A stretch of 64,000 nt of DNA from Bimuria novae-zelandiae CBS 107.79 (lineage: Eukaryota; Ascomycota; Dothideomycetes; Pleosporales; Didymosphaeriaceae), in NCBI GenBank assembly GCA_010015655.1, contig ML976713.1:343826-407825 (forward strand). Reading direction: 5' to 3'. The notes under the pieces are model-generated. The model was given only the letters and a program-made list of their open reading frames with translations, did no database searches and was not told where the DNA came from. The position numbers and the translations under genes were made by a program. Each line of letters opens with the position of its first letter. Positions within the stretch are counted from its first letter, which is position 1. Below are positions 11,500-22,115 of this stretch, piece by piece.

Positions 11500-12350
11500 A
11501 TAGTATTTAGAGCGAGCCTAGATAAGGCGCTAAGAAGAAACGGCCTCCTAGCGTAGGTATAGAAAGAGCTCTAGTCTATACTTAAGGATAAAATTACGTA
11601 ACTCTTTACTTGGTTACTTAAAACAGAAAGGATAATATAAAAGTAAAAAATTACTAAAATTATATTACTATAGAAGCTAGATAAGGGAGACTATATAATT
11701 ATAAACTACTACTAGTCTATTTTACTCCTCCTAATGCTAAGTAAGACGTTAGAGTTACTAGTGGCTAAGAGGATTATATATCTAGTAAAGGAATATAGGT
11801 TACTTCTAAAGACGTATTTTAAAGTAAACAAGTAGTAGTTAATAATATACGCGTTCTTATACCTTTATAAAAATATATTTCAGGTATAAAGAGAAAAGAA
11901 GATACTATTACTAGTATTATTTAATATTAAAGGGGCGTATAATAATATAGTACCAGGATGAATTAAGAGACTATAATAACAATAAATCCCTAAAGTTATT
12001 ATTCGCTAATTATAGGACTTTTATATAAACTAGCGGGCATATATTCTTATTAATAATTATATTTTTAATATATAGACGCTCCCGTAGGCTAGTCTTCTAT
12101 TAGGGTTGGTGCTCGCCCTAATTCTTTTCCATTTCTTTAACGCGGACTTAGTATAAAGCGCGCCTACGAATAATAGCTTAATAGCCTTTATTGATAACTA
12201 CTTAGCATAGGTAATAGGCCCGTTAGTAGAGGAGAACACGCGCCGTATTTAGAACAAGGTAGTACTAATACTAGAAAAATAGGAGCGTACTAGCGGAGCC
12301 GTATTTAATGTAAAGAAGACATCCTTTATCCACCTCACGAGATACTAAGG
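11500..12350 (+). mobile_element. LINE reverse transcriptase relic
   Basis: The plus strand encodes a non-LTR reverse transcriptase core: LLLMLSKTLELLVAKRI, then FNIKGAYNNIVPG, then LGLVLALILFHFFNADLV (from a G-PQGSPLSPILF-type block), then AFIDNYLAWV, then SGAVFNVKKTSFIHLTRY. The catalytic pair, normally D-D, reads D-N because codon 12,196-12,198 is AAC. Stops are nearly all TAG/TAA. The frame ends abruptly at about 12,350 against the HET locus. Endonuclease and RNase H parts were not identified. Confidence 0.75.
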
Positions 12351-12517
12351 TGTAGCCAGGGAAAACACGACGGCGCTGCGATTCAAAGAGAAAGAGAAAG
12401 GGTCGGTGCGCTGAATGGGAGTCAGGCAAGCCGAAGTATCCTAACTTGAATAGCTCTAACACCATGCAGCCCTTCTTCCGTCTCTGTGCAGCTTCCCATA
12501 ATATATAGGCCGATAAC

Positions 12518-14337
12518 CTAATGTATGAAAGCATTGTAATAGGCAACCGTTGGTGTTGAGTGCGGGAAATGTTCGCAGGAGACATCGGTGAATGGTATTA
12601 GAGTCAGTTGCCTACAATGTAGCATTATATAAGAGAGCGCGCTCGTCACGGGTCGTAAAATGATATCCATCGGGCGTTGAAAATCGGCAAGAATCAGACC
12701 GCGACGACGGCGCGCAACGACAATTGAATGCACTCGCACTCGCATTCCCCAAAAGCTGATGAAATACTTCGGATCCCACTTGCTCCTCATAAAGAGGTAA
12801 AGACTGGCCATAGGCACCATGAAAGTTCCCGTATTCTAGATCTGCATCAACGAAAATGCGATCTCCGATTTCTGGAGCCGAAGTCGTGAAACCTATAAAT
12901 ACCCGCTCGGAATATTTTTTAGTAGCCAAAAGTGACTAATGGCGCGTTGAACTTAGAACGAAATCACATGCTTCCGTATGTGACATCTGACTCCCCAGAT
13001 ACCCATGATGGCTCTCATCCTGCTTCAGGAGGTGTAGTATATCACTGATGTCATCTGGAAATATTCCCTCCAAAGAAGTCCCAGGCGCCGCTACCTGTCC
13101 TGTGGACCGTCGGTTTTCCTTGATATGTGCAGCTGACGTCCAAAATTCTTGTACTGACTGAAGGATCTTTAGCTTTGAGATCTCCCTCATTTTGCTTGGC
13201 GAAACTCCATGCACAGGAAGCACATGGCAAACGTATGGAATATAATGACCACTCAAAACCATCTCAGGTGGGTTACCATCTAGCTTGAGAGAAACCCGTC
13301 CGGATGGTCTTGGTTCATCACTGGCCGGATTACGCCAATCTGGGACCCAGGAAGGGAATCTTGCACTGAAGGACTCTTGCGACCGCGGGTGGGCCAAACG
13401 AGCTTGGAGGATGGCCCACCCCTTGCTCGCGGACAATGCCGCTTGTGCAAATTTGGTGTACGCTAATTCCAGTGGCTCGCATATCAGTCGTAAGAGTGAG
13501 AAGTGTGTACAAAATATCCAGGGGGTCACCACATTGACTTGATTCAAAGGTCGACAACAGATCGAAAACGCCTAATTTTTGGGCAAGAGGTTCAGATATC
13601 GTCCGATTTCGGTGGCGGCTGGAGCCTCTTCGATTGTGATAGCGGTCCGCGTCCGAGGTATTCCACCCTGGCAGCATGTATACCTTCGACCAAAAGCTCC
13701 ACGGAGTGATGATCCGACTGACGACGTTGATAGAGGACGTATCTTCGATGGCTTTCACAGCCTGTTGAACTGATCTGAACGCAGTTTGGAAACGAATCCA
13801 GGAGATACTAGCGCTGCCGTACGGGAGGGTGACTTCGTGGTTCAAAACGAGCTCCTGGATTATCCATCGTCGAGAGAAGTAGTCTAAACTCGCGACCCTC
13901 TCCGACGCTCGGCGGTGCGCGCCCCGTTCGTTCACAAGGGTTGCTCGAGACAGCTTCGACAGCCTATCGAAATCATTCTTAACATCCTTGTTACCCTGCA
14001 CCAGCCATGTCAGCACACCCCTCGCCTTCTTGTATATGTCCCGCATCATCGGAATCTGGAAGTTCTTCTCGTGGTTATTCTGTTGATTGATGCAAACAGC
14101 ATCCACCCAGATCATCCGATCTGGAGTTGGCTGTCGCAGCTTCGTCAACGCGTCCTTTAGGTTGGAGGTTATCTTGAGATAGCCCGGTGCATTTTCATGG
14201 TACAGTTTTTGTGAAAAGACTGGCACCCCCAAGGTGTATGAGAGGGCTTCGTGTTTATCCTCGTGGTCGTTGATATTGCCGACGTCGAAGGTGAAGCGGA
14301 GATTTGCTTTGCGGTCGAGGGATGCTTTGAGGGTCAA
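12518..14337 (-). pseudogene. HET-domain (heterokaryon incompatibility) gene, disrupted
   Basis: The first 335 codons from the ATG at 14,337 carry a HET domain: HEALSYTLG near residue 30, YLKITSNLKDALTKLR, then RMIWVDAVCINQQNNHEKNFQ and RDIYKKARGVLTWL. HET proteins trigger non-self recognition and cell death in filamentous fungi. After DPLDILYTLLTLTTDM the homology moves to another frame (AYTKFAQAALSASKG, FPSWVPDWRNP in 13,547-12,936), so there is a frameshift near 13,470. That frame meets TAG at 12,936-12,938, after which the same frame resumes (ERVFIGFTTSAPEIGDRIFV). A further frame change near 12,820 seems likely. The 3' side abuts a LINE relic. A tiny unannotated intron cannot be excluded at the first break. 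Confidence 0.8.
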
Positions 14338-14517
14338 GACGCGAATTTGTTATGTGGAAGGCAGATTTGAGTATACGTAGGGATCGATTCTACGATTGTA
14401 GAAGGAGATAAAGGCACACTAGCGTCAAGTGGGGTGGCCGAACAGACTAATAGACACACTGCTCACGCCGTCCTCGGTACTGTAGATATAGGTAGAATGA
14501 TATTAATCTACTGCAGC

Positions 14518-16090
14518 TTACCTCAACTTGAACCCACCCGGAACGATGTAAGTGAAAACGAGCCCAGGATCATACTTCGCCCGTACCTTCTTTAGCTTTG
14601 CTACATTATCGGCGCCATAACTTGCAAGGACGTCCTGATCCCAACTTGCATCGCTCATGAACCTGTAGTCAATATTGCTATCCTCCTGATCTATGGCTTT
14701 GTCGATCTTGGCCATGAGGCTTTTGGTGGCCTCGTGCGCCACAGAGTCATCCTTCGCAAGCCAGTGCCCGGTGTCGAGTACCCACCATGTCTGATTGGTG
14801 CGGTCCAGGCCGAGAGCGTTGCCACCTCGTGCAATTCCAGCGTCGACAAGGGAGGTAGAGATGGGTTGTAGACCTAGTGCGAGCGACCCGGCATTGAGAC
14901 TCCCGATGGTCTTGACTTCAGGGGATGTGGTAACAAGGGAGCCAATCTTCTTGTAGAGGTCCTCGCTAGGCGTGAAGCTCGTTGTGCGCCAGTCCCAGCG
15001 TGGAATGTCGGGCACGCCTTGGCCACTCATCATCTCGCGCAAGGTCTGGATTTTGGTCGTGTCTGCAATCGTCGGAATTTCGTAAAATGGAGCAAATGCA
15101 GGAGGCGAGGCTTCGGGTTTAAGGTAGACCATGTTGAGGACGACGCCAATGGATTGGTTGGTCGGAAAAGCTTGCATCATAAAATTGGCGTAGGGATCTT
15201 TAGTGGGTGTAGACTGATACTTGTTGGCAGCCTGGAGAAGCTTTGGGAGGTCGGTGAAGTTATAGAACTTGACACCACCCCAGACTTGGTAGATTGGGTA
15301 CGTCTTGAGAGTGAAGCTAGTGACAAGACCTGATCACATCGTCAGTCAATCAAGCCTTATATTCGGCGCAGCAACGTACCAAAGTTGTTGAGTCCACCTT
15401 TCAGAGCCTAGAAGAGATTCTGATTCTCTCGGGCATTGGCGTTCACGGCCTTCCCGCCAGCGAGAACTACTTCGAAGTTCACAACATTGTCGCATGCGAG
15501 ACCGTAGAGATCTGAAAGATATGACAATCCACCCATAGCCACGTAAGTAAGCACCACAGAAGTGAGGAGAAAAGTCGCTTACTGCCCAAGGTCAATCCGC
15601 TGACTCCAACATCCAGAACTCTACCGCCAACAACAGTAACTTTGTATTTTTCGAGCTCGCTGTACACCTGACCCCAGCGAAGGCCTGCACCAATGGTGAC
15701 GACATTCTTTATCGCGTCGTAGTCGATGCGATTCAGCGAGACCAGGTCGATTAAAACACCATCGTTGATGTTGGCGCCAAGCGGTGACGGCATGTGGCCA
15801 CCCGAGCGCATGGCAAAAGGGACACCATTTTTCGTGAGGGCGGCGACGATCTGCTGCGTCTGTGCAACGTTTCCGGGCTGGACGATGCAAGTAGGTTTTG
15901 CCCAAGCCGTTGCTGACCAGTTCTCTGTCGCTAGTGCCTGGTAGGTAGGGTCATTGGGAAGGATGGTGATGTTGGCGAGGGTTGATTTGAACTGTGAGCA
16001 TGTGCTCTTGGCCTTGGAAGGCAACGCAGCGTGAATGGTGGAAGCGCTTAGCAGCACGAACAGAAAGGTGGAAGACACCATGGTTCCCAC
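14518..16090 (-). pseudogene. Secreted FAD-linked oxidoreductase, BBE family, copy 1, nonsense-disrupted
   Basis: This is a berberine-bridge-enzyme-type flavoprotein (PCMH FAD domain). A signal peptide (MVSSTFLFVLLSASTIHAAL) begins at 16,081 or 16,090. MRSGGHMPS supplies the His expected to bind FAD covalently, followed by GLTLG. The C-terminus has YRFMSDASW...YDPGLVF and stops at 14,518. Three exons fit: 16,090-15,583, about 15,533-15,380, and 15,329-14,518. The second intron (15,379-15,330) is canonical. The first has a GTAAGC donor at 15,582, but its expected acceptor reads GG; an in-frame AG lies about 20 bases on. Within exon 2, FWALKGG reads F-stop-ALKGG because TGG became TAG at 15,410-15,408. 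I infer a recently lost enzyme. Its paralogue is at 25,585-29,226. Confidence 0.85.
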
Positions 16091-16509
16091 GTGGCAGATG
16101 CGTGTTCCACGGCGGTTCGGGGCCGGCTGCTTTTAAGGGACCTGGTTCGTATTCGTGCGGGTAAATAGTGACCGAGCCTACGACGACTCTGGTTGGTGGT
16201 CGGATGGGGCAAGAGACGCGGAAATGTGGCGTAGGTGATTGCAGGCCTCAGTGACGGGTTCAGAGCCCATACTAGGGTTAGGCCAGCCAGTACCCGTACC
16301 CTGTACATAGGGTAGATATTGCCAACTCCGTAGTGGAGAATATGCCCTCACCTTCGACTAGACCGCTTGGTGTTTCCTCTGCATACATGCAGGCACGTCT
16401 CACACACCCTCCCCCATGTGCGGGAGTCTAGCGCCGTGTTTTGCTCGGTAGGTTTCGTGGGCAATGGTTGACTGGCTAGATACCCTTGAACTGCCCTTGT
16501 AAGCCTCCT
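16091..16509. other. Upstream region of BBE copy 1, no gene seen
   Basis: These roughly 420 bases lie between the oxidoreductase start and the hAT element. Short open frames here have no recognisable similarity. The stretch probably held the promoter of the minus-strand oxidoreductase. The other side of this intergenic region continues at 18,236, beyond the hAT insertion. Confidence 0.5.
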
Positions 16510-16870
16510 CGCACGGTCAGCGCTGCCAACGAACAGAACGTTCGATCCGAACAATCGATCCGAACGGCGTTTTCTGGTGTTTTGGATCGAACGAACGAAC
16601 AGGCATGGTGAGTCGAACAGAGCTTCGAACGAACGCATTATTAGAGCCAAACGTTCGATTGTTCGGTTGTTCGGGACTACGTTTAATTGATTTAGTATGG
16701 GGATTCTGTTATAATTGGTGGAGTATTACCTTGTTCTGCTGGCCTTGTGCTACGCGTGGCGTTGTCGTATATTGCCTTGTGCAACGTTGTCCTTGTAGGA
16801 GAAGAAAACTCTGAGTTTTCTCGTCAACGTGCCTCCCACTGTTTCCCATCGTCAGCCGTGAGCGTATCTT

Positions 16871-17625
16871 NNNNNNNNNNNNNNNNNNNNNNNNNNNNNN
16901 NNNNNNNNNNNNNNNNNNNNNNNNNNNNNNNNNNNNNNNNNNNNNNNNNNNNNNNNNNNNNNNNNNNNNNNNNNNNNNNNNNNNNNNNNNNNNNNNNNNN
17001 NNNNNNNNNNNNNNNNNNNNNNNNNNNNNNNNNNNNNNNNNNNNNNNNNNNNNNNNNNNNNNNNNNNNNNNNNNNNNNNNNNNNNNNNNNNNNNNNNNNN
17101 NNNNNNNNNNNNNNNNNNNNNNNNNNNNNNNNNNNNNNNNNNNNNNNNNNNNNNNNNNNNNNNNNNNNNNNNNNNNNNNNNNNNNNNNNNNNNNNNNNNN
17201 NNNNNNNNNNNNNNNNNNNNNNNNNNNNNNNNNNNNNNNNNNNNNNNNNNNNNNNNNNNNNNNNNNNNNNNNNNNNNNNNNNNNNNNNNNNNNNNNNNNN
17301 NNNNNNNNNNNNNNNNNNNNNNNNNNNNNNNNNNNNNNNNNNNNNNNNNNNNNNNNNNNNNNNNNNNNNNNNNNNNNNNNNNNNNNNNNNNNNNNNNNNN
17401 NNNNNNNNNNNNNNNNNNNNNNNNNNNNNNNNNNNNNNNNNNNNNNNNNNNNNNNNNNNNNNNNNNNNNNNNNNNNNNNNNNNNNNNNNNNNNNNNNNNN
17501 NNNNNNNNNNNNNNNNNNNNNNNNNNNNNNNNNNNNNNNNNNNNNNNNNNNNNNNNNNNNNNNNNNNNNNNNNNNNNNNNNNNNNNNNNNNNNNNNNNNN
17601 NNNNNNNNNNNNNNNNNNNNNNNNN
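16871..17625. other. Assembly gap (755 N)
   Basis: Unsequenced bases lie inside the hAT element, so the true length may differ. Open frames spanning the gap are artefacts. The gap probably reflects collapse of a repeated transposon during assembly. Confidence 0.99.
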
Positions 17626-18021
17626 CCTGCCGGCAAGCCACACCACGCTTTCTAAATACGTCGAATTGCGCCTGGCGGAGAGGAAGGTGGAGATCTTGGA
17701 GCTTTTGGCCGAATCAGAAAGTAGGATTTCAGTAAGTTGCGATATGTGGACGTCGCCGAACAGATGTGACTTTCTTGGAGTTGTCGCGCACTTCGTCGGT
17801 AAGTCGGTGTTTTTAACCGGAACAACGCCACCTCATGCGACTGCGAGCGGTGTTTCTCGTCCGCTAGGAGAACAATCACGTGCGATCGCAATTCATTATC
17901 GCCAGCCGTCGTCGAAGCTCTACAACTGCAGAAGAACTGGCTCACGAGAGACGCCGTATCGAGTCACCTCACGGCGTTGTCAAAACACGTCGTCAAGAAG
18001 GATGCCGGCCAAAACATCTAG
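17626..18021 (+). pseudogene. hAT transposase fragment
   Basis: After the gap the frame reads LAERKVEILELLAESESRIS followed by CDMWTSPNRCDFLGVVAHFV, matching the hAT segment 'S.D.WTSPN..A.LGIVAHF' at the start of the RNase H-like catalytic fold. The sequence then jumps to another frame with VVEALQLQKNWLTRD, resembling the extreme C-terminus (QLQKNWL) of these transposases. Most of the catalytic and dimerisation regions are therefore absent, so this copy is non-autonomous. Confidence 0.7.
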
Positions 18022-18389
18022 CTAGTGGACAATAGCTAGTTTCTTAACCACAACACCAACCTGCTTCCTAATTAGGAAAGTTTTATACGAACGTTCGGCC
18101 GAACGTTCGTTGGACTGTTCGAAGATGCTCCTGTTCGAGTCGTCTCGAACGAACGAACATTTGTATGTGGGCCGAACGAACGAACAAGCACCTTGTTCGG
18201 ATCCTGTTCGATTCGTTGGCAGCGCTGCGCACGGTGAATTCAGGACTTTGCACGGTGATTCTGAGGCTTCGCACGGCCAGAATCTACCTTAGCAACCCTT
18301 ACCAAAAGGACGCGCTGGACTACCGCACAGGGTGGAGGGTGCATTGAATGCTCTAGAAAAAGACTACGGTACGGAAGAGATGGTGAACG

Positions 18390-19209
18390 TCAATCCTCTT
18401 TTGAGGCTTTTGCAAAACGCCGCTGAAATCGAGACTGCTGCATGCGCTCACACGCCGACTCCCAGTCCACGCTCCACTTGCGATAGAAGGGTTGGTAGCC
18501 CAGCAAGCTTCCGATCCACCTACCTAGGACGATGCTGAATGCGATGGAGGCATAGCGTCCGAAGGGTACCCACCAGGGCCATGAAAGATACGAGGAGCCA
18601 GCATCAAACATCTAGGGTCACGGTCAAGGCTGACATGATGCGCAACCCGCGGTAGGACTTACTGAAAGAATCTGCAAGAGGTCGAACTGTTTCCCGTTCA
18701 AGAACACGTCGTCCTGATAGCCATACCAGTTGGAGAAGAAGACGTTGTCCAAGCGGAAGGCCTCCGTAGTCTCGGCACCAGAGAGGATGAATCTGCAAAC
18801 CTCGGCTCCGTCGTCCGGAGGCGGATAGAGTCGGTGGTGAGACCAAGCCTGGACCGTGTATTCGCCATGGTCGGGGGTCAGGACGGTTTCGACGCCATCG
18901 ACCTCGACACACAGCCGACCCTCCAACACGTGCATGTACTCATCTTGGTAAGGGTGGAAGTGCAGAGGTGGCTTCTGAGAGCCGAGCCTAACGAGGTGAG
19001 GGTGCTTGAGCTGGAAGAGAACCTCGAAGCAGAAGGCACGCTGTGGATGTGAAATGACTCGGGTTGTGATTGCGCCTTCGAAGCTGGGCCATGGGTAAGC
19101 TCGGGGCGATTTGCGAGTTTCGCAACTAAGGACAGTCGCCTTACGCAATCACGGGATGATCTTTGTCTGGCCTCGAGGGGGGCGATGTGGCGAGCGGAGG
19201 CGACGCCAT
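18390..19209 (-). CDS. Cupin-domain protein, copy 1
   Basis: Three exons fit: 19,209-19,145, 19,083-18,663 and 18,612-18,390, with introns of 61 and 50 bp (GTAAGG...CAG; GTAAGT...TAG). The start MASPPLATSPPS is inferred by analogy with copy 2, which has its first intron at the same place before F-(E/D)-GAIT. The single cupin has HFHPYQDEYMHVLEG, the H-x-H-x4-E-x6-G metal-binding motif. A hydrophobic segment near the end (SWPWWVPFGRY...VLGRW) may be membrane-associated, followed by GYQPFYRKWSVDWESA and a basic tail. The frame reads as intact. The 3' end is next to the hAT insertion. Substrate unknown; paired copies beside BBE oxidoreductases suggest a shared pathway. No known biosynthetic cupin can be named with confidence. 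Confidence 0.8.
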
Positions 19210-19387
19210 GTCAATGCGGGCATGGGCCTGGCTGAGCGAGTGGGCACGGGGCAGGCGTTGCTGGAGGCCTCTGGAGTGATTTGGAAGCAGTGGAATGAAG
19301 CACGCGGGAGACGGCTGAGTTAAAGCGAAGCACAGAGGATGTCGTCTATGCAGGCGCTTGTTGACTCAGGCCGAGATGCACCACGCA

Positions 19388-19515
19388 CAGACTTGTCAAC
19401 AATCAAGCCAATCAAGCCGATCTAGCCAAATTTGGTAACATCTTAACCTACACGAGCTAGTGAATTACCATATTAGGCTAGACCGGCTTGATTGGCTTGA
19501 TTGTTGACAAGTCTG
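19388..19515. mobile_element. 128-bp hAT-type MITE
   Basis: The terminal inverted repeats start CAGACTTGTCAACAATCAAG and extend about 37 bp with one mismatch. The flanking 8-bp duplications are both ACCACGCA (19,380-19,387 and 19,516-19,523). The CAG terminus and 8-bp duplication are typical of non-autonomous hAT elements. It lies upstream of cupin copy 1. Confidence 0.85.
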
Positions 19516-19523
19516 ACCACGCA

Positions 19524-20359
19524 TCCCATGCGGAGCGATGGCCGGCGCCCTCGTCAGTCTTCACTGGAAGCTCGCCGAGGCGACGGCTGGATTGGGGTCC
19601 CGGGGTCTGACTGCAGCTGGGCCACGCATGTCGCCCACCTGCCCATTCGCGTCTGCCAATTCTGCTGTGCCATGGGCGTGCAGGGCGAAGCCTCTTGGCA
19701 CGAAGGAGCTTGGATCGTTGGTTGCTCGCTGGGCTGGAGACGGCGTGGACGGGACGGCACGGCGCATACTCGCGCCACCCGCCCACCTAAACCCCAAACG
19801 TCGGCCGGTGGCGCGAGTACCCTGCAGCCCAGGAGATAGTTGGTACAATATGGTAGGCATTGGTAGCAGATATGGCCGCCCCGCCAAAAAATCCTGCCCG
19901 CAGTTAATATCTATTTACGCCCCGCGAGCCCGGAACCTGCGGTTGGAGGAAGTGCCGAAGCGGCGCAGGTCGCAAGCTGATGGGCTGACAGGCTCATGGC
20001 TGGTGAATGGACGAGCCGATCTGAAGGTTGGGGGCGAAAAGGGCGGCTTGTTACTCAATGTCTGTAGCTGTGTGTCGTGCAAGGCGAAAATGTATTGTAC
20101 TGTGTATGTATTGTTGTCGTCTTGGAACAGCTGGCCCAGACGTCTCCGCGGGCCAAATATGCCACCCACTACATAATTAGAGAGGACTTCATATTGCGGG
20201 CCGAAGTACCCTGTACACTGCACGCACGGACCCATCAACCCGCTCCCCCGCGCCGTCCCGCACGCTAGCCCACCAACAGCATCAACCTCCTCCCTACCCT
20301 CCCTCCCATTCTCCATCACTTCCCCCGTCGCCGCATGCTATCGCTCATTCATTGCGCAC
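19524..20359. other. GC-rich intergenic region, no gene recognised
   Basis: Several overlapping open frames of 60-210 codons exist here on both strands, but none resembles a known family. They are low-complexity, as expected by chance in GC-rich DNA. The segment lies between the upstream side of cupin copy 1 and the 3' end of the prenyltransferase gene. Confidence 0.5.
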
Positions 20360-21424
20360 TCAACGAGATGTCATGGCGTATTCAGCAGCAAGACCCGCCG
20401 CCATGGCCCCACCAGCATACCAGAAGCCATTGCCAAACCACCACCAGCAGCTCTCCGTCCGCTGAAGTTCCACCTTGTGGATCATCAGGCCTAGCGACGC
20501 GACGGAGCCCCCGACTGCGAGAACATGATAGAGCATGCTGGTGCCGCTGAGCCATCCCGCCGCTGCCAGAAACCCCGCCATCAATGCCAGCAGCTGCCAC
20601 AGGAGTGTCTTGGTCTGGTCGCGGTACAGCACCGCCAGGCTCTTGATCCCAGCTTTGATGTCGTCTTTGAGATCCTGGTGTGCGTAGATTGTGTCGTAAA
20701 TCATCGTCCACAGCGTGTTTGCTGTGACCAGACAGAGCGTTGCGGGCTCCATAGGCAGTGTACGACCAGGTCTACCCAACGTGAGACTCTCGCTTCTCAG
20801 TGCGAGTGACCCCATTGGGATGCCCCATGCCAGGCAGAAACCCAGGACCAACTGGGGTGCGTTTGTGTGCCTCTTTGCCCATGGGTAGTACGTCCAGCCG
20901 ATGATACTTGGGAGAGCATACAAAACGTTTCGCAGTGGGTTTCCTGCCATCCGAAGGAGAAAGATCGCGGCGCTGACAGCCTGCGTGGCCGTAAAGATGA
21001 ACGCCAACAACGGCGAGATAGCCTTGCGCGGGATGGGCCTGTTGCGAGTACGCTCGACCTTTGCATCCAAGGGCGCATCTATGAGATCGTTCCAGATGTG
21101 AATTGCATTCGAGACGAAGGAGCTCCCACATAGCATAAGAAAGGCCGCACGTACGACCTCGGAAAGCTCCGTACGCTGTAGGATAGCAGCATGGAGTACG
21201 CCGAAAAGGTGCGGAAAGTAGATTAGGAAGAGGCCCGCGGGAGGACTTAGGCGGGCCAGTTGCACGTACGGTAGCCACGAGTTGGGTAGGTGGCGCAGCC
21301 AGCCAGACTTGCTATTCCCCCCGTATTGGTGAGCCAGAGAGGCGGTTGTGGTCTGTGTGGCGGACATCGGTGTTTTCTCGCGAGCTGGTAGTTGTTGGTC
21401 CTGTCGAAGAAGCAGTCGTAACAT
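20360..21424 (-). CDS. UbiA-family prenyltransferase
   Basis: This is an intronless, intact frame of 354 codons; a Met 20 codons in (MSATQTTT, 21,367) is the likelier start because the family similarity begins soon after. It is a polytopic membrane aromatic prenyltransferase, with about eight hydrophobic segments. It has both Asp-rich motifs: NDLIDAPLDAKVERTRNRP around residue 112 (N-D-x2-D-x3-D) and DTIYAHQDLKDDIKAGIKS around residue 242 (D-x2-Y-x3-D-x2-D-D). These bind Mg-diphosphate of the prenyl donor. The family includes COQ2 and the meroterpenoid prenyltransferases; the position among oxidoreductase and cupin genes favours the latter, but that is inference. It is a single-copy gene in the window and undamaged, unlike its oxidoreductase neighbours. 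Confidence 0.92.
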   Translation of the reverse strand: MLRLLLRQDQQLPAREKTPMSATQTTTASLAHQYGGNSKSGWLRHLPNSWLPYVQLARLSPPAGLFLIYFPHLFGVLHAAILQRTELSEVVRAAFLMLCGSSFVSNAIHIWNDLIDAPLDAKVERTRNRPIPRKAISPLLAFIFTATQAVSAAIFLLRMAGNPLRNVLYALPSIIGWTYYPWAKRHTNAPQLVLGFCLAWGIPMGSLALRSESLTLGRPGRTLPMEPATLCLVTANTLWTMIYDTIYAHQDLKDDIKAGIKSLAVLYRDQTKTLLWQLLALMAGFLAAAGWLSGTSMLYHVLAVGGSVASLGLMIHKVELQRTESCWWWFGNGFWYAGGAMAAGLAAEYAMTSR

Positions 21425-22115
21425 TCCAACCCGAGACCTAAGACCCGTCTTTTCATAAGGATTCGTAGCTACCTGCAGTATTCACATGATCTTCGCCCTG
21501 CGAGGATTGCCAGAGTTTCATTTATCCATTGATACTGAGCTCCCAGCCCAAGAACTGTGCCATAAGGCGTAGCTAGTGTAGGTGGGTCTCGGGGGCAGGG
21601 GTAGAGACAGGATCCTACACGATCCAATCGATCGTTATGGAGAGAACCGGGGCCTAAACGGCACAGTCTCGCAGCGTTCGCTGAGCTGCCTGCAGGGCCA
21701 TGCATGAAACAGCCCCTACGCCTGACCATTCAACGCACTCCGATTTCCTCCTCCTTCCGGAATCGTTCGACCCGGCTATTTGGTTGATGCCCGTATTATT
21801 CCCCATATAGACGTGTGCCCGCTTTTCCAAGGCCAGATATGAGAATTAATTAGTGTCAGCCTTGGGTATGTCCATTGCCATCGCCCTCGAAAAGCTCGGC
21901 TCCGGTGACGCCGAGAACTACGATTTTGTCTTATTCTCTTTACATGCAGGGCAAGCCACATCCTAGTCTTCACCTGAGACAATTATTGTGCAAGCCGCAC
22001 AATCACACATCTTGCGCAAATTCGGGCATTCAAAGTGGCTCGCCCCAGACGAGAGCACAAGTGAAATACGTGCGAAACCCGACACAGCCTCGTTGTTCAT
22101 GACTTCTGCCCCACA
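21425..22115. other. Divergent intergenic region between prenyltransferase and SAT4-like gene
   Basis: These roughly 690 bases separate the minus-strand prenyltransferase from the plus-strand membrane-protein gene and should hold both promoters. Open frames here are short and match nothing I recognise. No clear TATA box or operator was identified. Confidence 0.5.

Larger units (their letters stand above)
16518..18227 (+). mobile_element. hAT transposon with 8-bp target duplication, internally deleted
   Basis: The ends are CAGCGCTGCCAACGAA (left) and its complement (right). The 8-bp duplication CGCACGGT lies at 16,510-16,517 and 18,228-18,235. Both subterminal regions are full of GTTCG/CGAAC repeats, the usual hAT transposase-binding arrangement. 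The interior contains a transposase fragment and a 755-base assembly gap. It separates BBE copy 1 from cupin copy 1. The good match of ends and duplication, with few RIP-type stops, suggests a fairly recent insertion. Confidence 0.9.

Noticed and set aside
16709..17655. Several long open frames of 260-310 codons on both strands
   Set aside because: They consist mostly of X from the assembly gap at 16,871-17,625.
19538..20319. Overlapping frames of 134 and 212 codons on opposite strands
   Set aside because: Low-complexity, GC-rich, mutually overlapping and without any recognisable domain; probably chance.
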